Shown piece after piece: positions 57,104 to 64,000 of a stretch of 64,000 nt of DNA; position 1 is the first letter of the stretch; every line of letters starts with the position of its first letter. The DNA comes from Xanthomonas hortorum pv. pelargonii (GTDB taxonomy: Bacteria > Pseudomonadota > Gammaproteobacteria > Xanthomonadales > Xanthomonadaceae), in contig NZ_CP098604.1 of the NCBI RefSeq assembly GCF_024499015.1, positions 1,116,001 through 1,180,000 on the forward strand, in the 5' to 3' direction. The position numbers were made by a program, and so were the translations under genes. The notes below the pieces were generated by a model. It was not told where the DNA came from. It searched no databases and worked only from the letters and a program-made list of their open reading frames with translations.

Positions 57104-58396
57104 CTACCGACCTTGGTGGCCTGAATGAAGTGCGTGCAGCGCGTCGGCGACGGTATGAAACGAGCCGAACACCAGCACGCGATCGCCTGGTTTGGCCGCC
57201 GCGAGTACCGCGCGCAGTGCGCTTGCGACGTCACGATGGCACGGCGCCTGCGCCGCGGCGGTGCCCTGCAGGCGTTGCTGCAATGCCTCGGCCGACTGCC
57301 CACGTGCGCCTTCCAGCCCGGCCAGCACCCAGTGGTCGATCTGCGTGGCTACCGCCGCCACCACGCCCGGCACGTCCTTGTCTGCCAATGCGGCGTAGAT
57401 CGCATGCGTGCTGCCTGCGTGCGCTTGCGCGCCGAGTGCGTCGGCCAGCGCGCGCGCGGCCTGCGGGTTGTGGCCGACATCCAGCACCACCTGCACGCCA
57501 TCGGCATCGATGCGCTGCAGGCGCCCGGCCACTTGCGCGTTGGTGATGCCCTGCGCCCAGGCCGCATGGGGCACCTCGACTGGCAACGCCTGCAGCGCGG
57601 CGATTGCGGCGGCGGCGTTGGCCAGTTGCACCGGCGCGTGCAGGGCCGGCATCGGTAGTTCCAGGGTCACTGCAACATCGCGCCAACGCCAATGCTGCGT
57701 ATTGGAATGCTGTGCATCGATCGGCTCGAAGAAGTAATCGCTGCCTGCACGGATTGCATTGGCGCCCAGCTGGTAGGCGCGCCGCAACACGCTCGACGGC
57801 GGATCGATTTCGCCCAGCACCACTGGTTTCCAGGCGCGGATGATGCCGGCCTTCTCGGTACCGATCGCCTCGCGGTCTTCGCCCAGCCAATCGGTGTGGT
57901 CGATATCCACGGTGGTGATCACTGCCACATCGGAATCGATGATGTTCACCGCATCCAGACGCCCGCCCAGGCCGATTTCCAGCACCGCCAGGTCCAGCGC
58001 GGAGCGCTGCAACAGCCACAGCGCTGCGAGCGTGCCGTACTCAAAATACGTCAGTGCGGTCTCGCCACGCGCCGCTTCGACAGCTGCAAAGGCGTCGACC
58101 AGTTGTGCATCGCTGGCCTCTTCTCCATCGATACGCACGCGCTCGTTGTAGCGCAGCAGATGCGGCGAAGTGTAGGTACCCACCTTCCAGCCGGCCGCGC
58201 GCCCGATCGCCTCAATAAAGGCCACGGTCGACCCTTTGCCATTGGTGCCGCCGACGACGATGACGTGGGTGGCCGGCGCTGCGAGCTGCAGACGCGCAGC
58301 GACCTCGCGCACGCGCTCCAGGCCCATGGCGATGTTCTGCGGATGCTGTTGCTCGATGTAGGCGAGCCAGTCGGAGAGAGAGTTGGTTGCGTTCAC
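57104..58396 (-). CDS. folC: Dihydrofolate synthase/folylpolyglutamate synthase
   Basis: A 430-residue Mur-ligase-family enzyme. ATP loop VVGGTNGKGSTVAFIE, then TSPHLLRYNERVRI, EIGLGGRLDAVN and DIDHTDWLG. Joins dihydropteroate with glutamate and extends the glutamate tail. Confidence 0.95.
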   Translation of the reverse strand: MNATNSLSDWLAYIEQQHPQNIAMGLERVREVAARLQLAAPATHVIVVGGTNGKGSTVAFIEAIGRAAGWKVGTYTSPHLLRYNERVRIDGEEASDAQLVDAFAAVEAARGETALTYFEYGTLAALWLLQRSALDLAVLEIGLGGRLDAVNIIDSDVAVITTVDIDHTDWLGEDREAIGTEKAGIIRAWKPVVLGEIDPPSSVLRRAYQLGANAIRAGSDYFFEPIDAQHSNTQHWRWRDVAVTLELPMPALHAPVQLANAAAAIAALQALPVEVPHAAWAQGITNAQVAGRLQRIDADGVQVVLDVGHNPQAARALADALGAQAHAGSTHAIYAALADKDVPGVVAAVATQIDHWVLAGLEGARGQSAEALQQRLQGTAAAQAPCHRDVASALRAVLAAAKPGDRVLVFGSFHTVADALHALHSGHQGR

Positions 58397-58532
58397 GGCG
58401 AGGACTGCGCAGGAAGAACTGCATTATCGCGAATTTCCAGGCCGCGACGTGCTCGGACAAAAGACGACGGCGTGCTCAGGCACATGCGCTTGTCGTTGCC
58501 AAATCCAATTATCTGTGTCGAGACGTCCTCGA

Positions 58533-59099
58533 TCACGGGACGTCCTCGATCGCTGCAATCCGCATTCCCAGCACCGAGCGCTGACCGGTCAACACCACGG
58601 CCATTTGCTGATCGGGATGCCGACGATAGAGCGCCTCACTGATGCACAGGTGGCTGGGAAACCGATCTTCCAGCGGCCCGCCACTCAATCGGTATTTGCA
58701 CGAACGCCCGCTTTGAAAGTACTCAGTCTGCATGAGATGCGTTTCTTGAAAACTGGCACCGGCGATACGCGTGTACACCCACGGCGCACCTCGGGCCAGC
58801 ATCAGCCAGCACACGCAGCCCAGCAACGGCGGCGCCACGACGATTGCCAGCAACGTATTGAACAGGCCCTTGCTGACAACTGCCTTAAGTCGCCCGTGGC
58901 GGTAGGCATGCAGAAAAGGCAGGGCCGTCAGAATGGCTCCTGTCAGCAGCATCGGCGCTATCCATTGCCGACCAGATAGAAACGTGGCGGGGATGAAATT
59001 GCCGAAGACTCCCAGCACCAGCAGGCCTAAGAGTCCGAGTACCAGTGCCAGCTTGATGGGCTGTGTACGCTTGGAGGTTGCTCCACTGTTGCGCGCCAC
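58533..59099 (-). CDS. Membrane protein of unknown function
   Basis: A 188-residue protein with three hydrophobic segments in the first 110 residues (ALVLGLLGLLVLGVFG, PMLLTGAILTALPFLHAY, LLAIVVAPPLLGCVCWLML) and a periplasmic or cytoplasmic tail with two Cys (GRSCKYRLSGG, SHLCISEAL). No family recognised. It lies between folC and the histidine phosphatase gene, all co-directional. Confidence 0.7.
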   Translation of the reverse strand: MARNSGATSKRTQPIKLALVLGLLGLLVLGVFGNFIPATFLSGRQWIAPMLLTGAILTALPFLHAYRHGRLKAVVSKGLFNTLLAIVVAPPLLGCVCWLMLARGAPWVYTRIAGASFQETHLMQTEYFQSGRSCKYRLSGGPLEDRFPSHLCISEALYRRHPDQQMAVVLTGQRSVLGMRIAAIEDVP

Positions 59100-59129
59100 C
59101 GAACTGCTTACCCCCTTCCAATCGAAGCC

Positions 59130-59774
59130 TTACAACGCCCGATGCTTGGCTTCACCGAAAAATGGCGTGTGATGCGCGCAATCGTTCAGACGCACCACTT
59201 CCAGGTGATCCACGTCCTCGCCTTCGAGCAGGTTGAGCGTGGTCGGTGCCTGGCGAAAGGTCCATAGCTTGGACAACGGCAGGCCCAGAATCTTGCACAG
59301 GATCACGCGGTTGACTGCATCGTGCGCCACCACCAGCAAGGTGTCGTCGGCGCCCAGGCCATCGGCCGCGCGTACCAGCCCGCGCCAGCTGCGGTCCAGT
59401 ACCTGACGCAAGGATTCGCCGCCCGGCATCAGCACCGTATCCGGTTCTTCGCGCCAGGCACGCAAGCGCGCCGGATCCTTGTCGTTGATCTCGCTGGCCA
59501 GCAAGCCTTCCCATTCGCCATGCGCGATTTCCTGCAGGTCCGCATCGGTCTGCAGCAAGCTCTCGCGTGCACTGCCCAGCGCCAGCTTCGCAGTGGCCTG
59601 CGCGCGCGACAGCGGCGATGCCACCGCGCGGGTGATCTCCAGCGACTGCAGGCGCGCACCAAGGGCAGCGGCCTGGCCTTCGCCGACCGGCGACAGCGGG
59701 ATATCGATCTGGCCCTGGTAACGGCCTTCGGCGTTCCACGGCGTCTCGCCGTGACGAGCAAGCAGGATGCGCAT
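59130..59774 (-). CDS. Histidine phosphatase (phosphoglycerate-mutase-like)
   Basis: A 214-residue protein of the RHG superfamily. Catalytic motif LLARHGETPWN, then SPLSRAQATAKLA and VVAHDAVNRVIL. Many annotations call this group GpmB or CobC-like; the true substrate is not evident here. Confidence 0.88.
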   Translation of the reverse strand: MRILLARHGETPWNAEGRYQGQIDIPLSPVGEGQAAALGARLQSLEITRAVASPLSRAQATAKLALGSARESLLQTDADLQEIAHGEWEGLLASEINDKDPARLRAWREEPDTVLMPGGESLRQVLDRSWRGLVRAADGLGADDTLLVVAHDAVNRVILCKILGLPLSKLWTFRQAPTTLNLLEGEDVDHLEVVRLNDCAHHTPFFGEAKHRAL

Positions 59775-59865
59775 GCGCGAGAGATTCCTTGGGGGAGGGT
59801 CCGGCTCGCCGCAGCGAAACGGGAGCGCATCATAACCCCTCCCGCCCTCGTGCCGGCCGGCCGCC

Positions 59866-62025
59866 TCAGCGCACGCCGAGTTCCTTCAACAGCTGCGGCG
59901 CCGGGGCGACTTCGGTCATGACCCAGCGCAGATACCGGCTATCCACGGCGATCATCCGGGTCATGGACGGATCGAAGATCCAGTTGCTGCTCACCGACTC
60001 CCAGTTCCCATCGAACGCCAGCCCGACCAGCTTGCCGTGGGCGTCCATCACCGGCGAACCGGAGTTGCCGCCGGTGATGTCCAGATCCGACAGGAAGTTG
60101 ACCGGCACCGAGCCCAGCCGCTTGTCCTCGAGCCCGGCATAGCGCTTGGCCTTGACCGCCTCCAGCAACGCCTTGGGCGAATCGAACGGATCGGCGCCGG
60201 TGTCCTTGGCGGCCACACCTTCCAGAGTGGTGAATGGGGTATAGGCCACGCCATCCTTGGGGGTGTAACCCTTGACGTTGCCGAAGGTGATGCGCAGCGA
60301 CAGGTTGGCGTCCGGATACACCGCCTCGCCCTTGCTCTTTTTGTAATCGGCCAGGGCCTGCAAATACACCGGCCGCGCCTTGAGCTGCTCGCCGGTGTGC
60401 AGCTTGGTTTCGCGCTCGATCTGCAACAGCGCCGGAGTCACCGCCACGGCATATTGGATCGCCGGATCGGTACTAGCCTCGAACGCGGCACGATCGGCGG
60501 CCAGCCACTTCAGGCGGGCCTCGGTGCTGCCCAACGTGGTGGCATCGAGCTTGCCCAACGCGGCCTGCACGGCGGCCGCATCGCCGCCGCCCAGCCATTG
60601 GTCCAGTGCGGCAATGCGCTGGTTGGCGGGCAGCTTCAGATACTGGCTGAGCCAGTACTGCTGGAGCTGCCGATCCATGGCCGGCACGTAGCGGCGCTCC
60701 ATCTGCTTCATCGTCCCTTCGATGGCCGGCAGGTCGCGGTCCTGGTACCCGGATTCGCGCTCGGCATTGGGCTTGGCGCGTTCCAGCGCCAGCCGATATA
60801 GCGTCACTGCCGCCCCCACCGTGCCGGTGGCGTCGAACTGCCGCAGCACGAAGTCGCGCTGCTGGGTGGCCTGGTCGCTTTTGAGCAGTTTGACCAGGGC
60901 GTCGTGCGCCGCGAGCGCCTGCCGCCCGCCTGCGCCACGACCCTTCAGCCAGGCCAGCACCGCGGCTTCGTCGGCCTGCTTCTGCGCCTGCGCCCCGATG
61001 CGCTTGAAGCCTTCCAGTTGCCCATCGTAGTTCTTGGCGGCGTTATTGAGGCCGGCCACGGTGCTAGCGTATTTCACCTGGATGTCGGGATTCTGCTTGC
61101 CGGCCTGTTCGATCAGAGCGATCACGTCTTTGTAATGTCTGCCCACCACCGGATAGGTCCAGCCGGCGGTGTTGTCGAATTCGGCGGCCAGCGCGTAACG
61201 ATTGGTACGGCCCGGGTAACCGGCCACCATCACGAAGTCGCCTGCGCCCAGCGGCTGATCGGCGAACTTCAGATAGTGCTTGGGCTGGTACGGCACGTTG
61301 TCCTTGGCATAGGCGGCCGGCTTGCCGTCCTTGCCCACGTAGGCGCGGTAGAACGAAAAATCGCCGGTGTGGCGCGGCCACATCCAGTTGTCGATATCGC
61401 CACCGAACTTGCCCACGCTGCCTGGCGGCGCATAGGCCAAACGTACGTCCTTGATCTCCAGATTCTTGAACAGCCGGTAGGCATTTCCGCCGGCAAAGCT
61501 GAAGAACTGACAGCGGTAACCGGGCTGCGCCTCGCAGGCGGCGATCTGCTGCTTGCTGAAATCCTCCAGCGCCAGTGTGCGCTTGAGCGGATCATCGCCG
61601 GCTGTCGCCATCGCGGCCTTGGCAGGCGCGGTCACGTCGGTGATGGCATCGAGCACGTAGATGCGCGCGGTGGGTCCTGCGCTCAGTTCGTCGGTAGGTG
61701 TGGCGGCGCTGAAACCGTCCTTGATCAAATTCTTTTGCGCTGTGGAATTGAGCTGGATTGCGCCATAAGCACAATGGTGATTGGTCACCACCAGGCCCTG
61801 CGGCGACACGAAGCTGGCAGTGCAGCCGCCCAGTGCGACCACCGCACCCATCGGATCGCCGGTCAGGTCGGCCAGTTGCTGCGGCGACAGGCGCAAGCCG
61901 GCCTGCTGCAGCGGGCCGGCGATGTCGGGCAGTTGCTGCGGAACCCACATCCCCTCGCCTGCCTGTGCGGATGCCGCGAGCGCGAGTGTTGTCAGCATGG
62001 AAACGGCAAGCAGGTTCGGACGCAT
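59866..62025 (-). CDS. S46-family dipeptidyl peptidase
   Basis: A 719-residue secreted serine peptidase of the DPP7/DPP11 type. It has a signal peptide (LAVSMLTTLALAASAQA). The triad His is in VVTNHHCAYGA, and the Ser is in ITGGNSGSPVMDA near residue 650; the Asp lies between. Removes dipeptides from the N-terminus of peptides in the periplasm. S46 is usually about 700 residues, so the length fits. Confidence 0.9.
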   Translation of the reverse strand: MRPNLLAVSMLTTLALAASAQAGEGMWVPQQLPDIAGPLQQAGLRLSPQQLADLTGDPMGAVVALGGCTASFVSPQGLVVTNHHCAYGAIQLNSTAQKNLIKDGFSAATPTDELSAGPTARIYVLDAITDVTAPAKAAMATAGDDPLKRTLALEDFSKQQIAACEAQPGYRCQFFSFAGGNAYRLFKNLEIKDVRLAYAPPGSVGKFGGDIDNWMWPRHTGDFSFYRAYVGKDGKPAAYAKDNVPYQPKHYLKFADQPLGAGDFVMVAGYPGRTNRYALAAEFDNTAGWTYPVVGRHYKDVIALIEQAGKQNPDIQVKYASTVAGLNNAAKNYDGQLEGFKRIGAQAQKQADEAAVLAWLKGRGAGGRQALAAHDALVKLLKSDQATQQRDFVLRQFDATGTVGAAVTLYRLALERAKPNAERESGYQDRDLPAIEGTMKQMERRYVPAMDRQLQQYWLSQYLKLPANQRIAALDQWLGGGDAAAVQAALGKLDATTLGSTEARLKWLAADRAAFEASTDPAIQYAVAVTPALLQIERETKLHTGEQLKARPVYLQALADYKKSKGEAVYPDANLSLRITFGNVKGYTPKDGVAYTPFTTLEGVAAKDTGADPFDSPKALLEAVKAKRYAGLEDKRLGSVPVNFLSDLDITGGNSGSPVMDAHGKLVGLAFDGNWESVSSNWIFDPSMTRMIAVDSRYLRWVMTEVAPAPQLLKELGVR

Positions 62026-62192
62026 CGCACAGCCCCGGAAAGGTGAGCGTTACAGTGTAACCCTCACATCCGCAGCGGTCCCCATGACCAACGGCAGGGT
62101 CCACGCCCTGATCCAGCTCCTGCCGGTGTGCTCGCTGCGCGCTGCCCCGCCTGGCCGGGCAGGCATCGTTTGAGCGGTGGCCGGGCGCCGGC

Positions 62193-64000
62193 TCAGGCGC
62201 GACCGAACGCCGGGTCGCTGCGGCTGGGCTTGCCGGTTTCCAGATGCCCGGCCAGGCGCCGGCGGAATGCCCCACCCGGCTGCTCCACGACAACGTCATA
62301 CCAGTGATCGCTTGCTGCCAACGGCAGGCGGATGGTTTGCCGCTGGCCTGCGGCCAGCTGCACGGCGCGCGCGGTCGGGTCTGCGTAATCCAGCGCGCGC
62401 AGTTGCAACGTGCATGGTTGGCGCCCGGCATTGCCGAGTTCCAGCACCAGCATTTCGCCGTCCTGCCTGGCCTCCAACCACGGCGCTGCCGATTGCGTCA
62501 CAGCGGCGACGAGTTCGCCCGCAAACTCGCGCAGGAATCCATTCGGCCCATGCACACTCAAGGCATAGGCACCGTTGTGTGCAGCGCCAAGCGGTACATC
62601 GTCGAGCTGCGTGCCGGGCAGCACGGTGTAGTACCACGGGCCGCCACTTGCAGCACTGCTGTAGACATTGAACGCGGCTGCAGCAGCGCCGCTGTTGACG
62701 AACTGCAGTTGCACACCAGTCTCGTTGTGCACGCGCGCATGCACCTGCAAGGCGTACGGCAGCGCGCGTGCAGGACGTTGACCTGGTTCCTGCTTGGGCA
62801 TGCGCGCGGTGGTCGGCGGTGCCGGCAGCGGTTTGCCGCTCACGGCTGCGGTGCGCGCGCGATAGTCGCCGATCGCCGGCAACGCACTCAACGCCGAATC
62901 GTCCGGCTTGCGGAAATCGAACACGCTGGTCAGATCGCCGCTCACCGCACGCCGCCACGGGCTGATGTTGGGCTCGGCCACGCCGAAACGGCGCTCCAGC
63001 AAGCGCAGTACCGAGGTGTGATCGAACACCTGCGAATTGACCCAGCCGCCGCGCGTCCACGGCGAGATCACCAGCATCGGCACGCGGATACCAAGACCGA
63101 TCGGCAGCCCCTCGTAGACTTCGCCACGCGTGTCGACATTGCTGCGCCCCATGCGCGCATCCAGCGCCGGCAATGGCGCGGGCACATGATCGAAGAAGCC
63201 GTCGTTCTCGTCGTAATTGATGATCAGCGCAGTCTTCGCCCACACCTCCGGATTGGCAGTGAGCGCATCGATCAAACGCGCCACCAGCGATTCGCCATAG
63301 GCCGGCGGTGCCTCCGGATGTTCGCAATACGCAGTGGGCGGAACGACCCACGACACCTGCGGCAAACGATTGGCCTGCACGTCGGCGGCGATCGCGGCGA
63401 CCAGATGCTCGGCCTGCGTGGTGGCGGCGTTTTCTGCGGTGGAACCGGCCACGCACGCACGCGCGCGCCGATAGCGTTCGTCGCCGGGCTGCAGATCGCG
63501 ATAGTGCGAAAAATACGCCAGCGAGTTGCAGCCGAAGTTGTCGTATTCCTGATACACGCGCCAATCCACACCCGCAGCCTGCAGGCGCTGCGCGTAGGTG
63601 GTCCAGTCCATCGCCGCGTAACCGGGTTTGTCGCGCGCCATGTCGGCGGTCCAGTTGCCGTCGTCGGCATTGGTCACCGCTTGCGCACCGACATTGCCCA
63701 CGCTGGGGCCGCTGGTGCCGGTGAACAGATACATGCGATTGGGATTGGTCGGCCCGTGCAGCGAACAGAAATAGCCGTCGCAAATGGTGAACGCATCGGC
63801 GAGCGCGTGGTAGTACGGAATGTCGTGACGCTGGAAATACCCCATCGTCAATTCGCCCTTGTACGGCACCCAGGCGTCGTACTCGGCCCAGCGCGCCGGG
63901 TCCTGCCCGTGGCCGGCTTTCCACGAGTGATCCAGGCTTTTGATCAACGGCGCGGAGGTGTTTTGTGAATCGAAGGCGAACGGCAGCAAGCGACGACCGT
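62193..64000 (-). CDS. Phosphocholine-type phospholipase C, 5' end beyond window
   Basis: About 600 C-terminal residues of a PLC of the non-haemolytic/AcpA family. Catalytic-domain segments visible: CSLHGPTNPNRMYLFTG, VSWVVPPTAYCEHPEAPP, INYDENDGFFDHVPAP and VISPWTRGGWVNSQVFDHTS. Two C-terminal DUF756-like beta domains follow. The 5' part, expected to carry a Tat signal, lies past 64000. The enzyme would hydrolyse phosphatidylcholine. Confidence 0.88.
   Translation of the reverse strand, partial: GRRLLPFAFDSQNTSAPLIKSLDHSWKAGHGQDPARWAEYDAWVPYKGELTMGYFQRHDIPYYHALADAFTICDGYFCSLHGPTNPNRMYLFTGTSGPSVGNVGAQAVTNADDGNWTADMARDKPGYAAMDWTTYAQRLQAAGVDWRVYQEYDNFGCNSLAYFSHYRDLQPGDERYRRARACVAGSTAENAATTQAEHLVAAIAADVQANRLPQVSWVVPPTAYCEHPEAPPAYGESLVARLIDALTANPEVWAKTALIINYDENDGFFDHVPAPLPALDARMGRSNVDTRGEVYEGLPIGLGIRVPMLVISPWTRGGWVNSQVFDHTSVLRLLERRFGVAEPNISPWRRAVSGDLTSVFDFRKPDDSALSALPAIGDYRARTAAVSGKPLPAPPTTARMPKQEPGQRPARALPYALQVHARVHNETGVQLQFVNSGAAAAAFNVYSSAASGGPWYYTVLPGTQLDDVPLGAAHNGAYALSVHGPNGFLREFAGELVAAVTQSAAPWLEARQDGEMLVLELGNAGRQPCTLQLRALDYADPTARAVQLAAGQRQTIRLPLAASDHWYDVVVEQPGGAFRRRLAGHLETGKPSRSDPAFGRA

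Noticed and set aside
62244..63968. 574-residue open frame opposite the phospholipase C
   Set aside because: Antisense to a strongly recognisable enzyme; biased composition.

Overview
The window looks like a chromosomal segment of Xanthomonas or a very close relative. The GC content is high, and the core gene orders are those of Xanthomonadaceae (tig-clpP-clpX-lon-hupB-ppiD, folC-SPOR-cvpA-purF, phoB-phoR-ppk-ppx, moaA-moaC-moaD-moaE). A broken toxin gene ends in an XVIPCD-type C-terminus, the recruitment domain of Xanthomonadales antibacterial type IV secretion effectors. The species cannot be settled from sequence alone.

Two very different regions meet near 13.6 kb. Positions 1 to about 13,600 are accessory DNA. 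In order they hold: an RHS toxin gene cut by a 1.2 kb IS3-family element, followed on the minus strand by three small envelope genes that may supply immunity; the truncated remains of a WYL-domain regulator; an XRE regulator; three exported or membrane proteins of unknown function; an Imm49-like immunity gene next to a PD-(D/E)XK nuclease effector with the XVIPCD tail; a RES-type toxin with an HTH/DUF2384-like antitoxin; and a tyrosine-recombinase remnant. A 20-base copy of a tRNA-Ser 3' end at 13,591 may be the right attachment-site scar of an island whose intact tRNA would lie left of the window.

Eight genes of this block are broken by single-base length changes, ten in all, nearly all in short homopolymers. 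In each case the frame resumes sensibly on the other side. None of the roughly 40 core genes to the right shows one. The block is therefore either a recently decaying inter-bacterial warfare island or a place where only unconserved DNA kept consensus errors.

From 13,672 (4.5S RNA, ffs) to the end the DNA is ordinary core genome. 13.8-17.6 kb: molybdopterin synthesis genes coupled to a metallo-beta-lactamase-fold hydrolase and a Kdo kinase. 17.7-24.2 kb: a GT9 glycosyltransferase, tRNA-Ser, a PP2C phosphatase, dnaQ, rnhA, a methyltransferase, gloB and mltD. 24.6-33.7 kb: the protein quality-control block ppiD, tRNAs, hupB, lon, clpX, clpP and tig. 34-41.5 kb: an orphan PAS histidine kinase, four clustered tRNAs, a BI-1 family protein, NAD-type isocitrate dehydrogenase, an AhpD-like protein, a glutaredoxin and a BepA-like protease. 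41.6-50.6 kb: a phosphate-response cluster with a Pho box before phoB, then ppk1, ppx, a GT4-PAP2 pair and lpxH. 50.6-64 kb: a secreted metalloprotease, purF-cvpA-SPOR-folC, an S46 peptidase and a phosphocholine-type phospholipase C that runs off the right edge.
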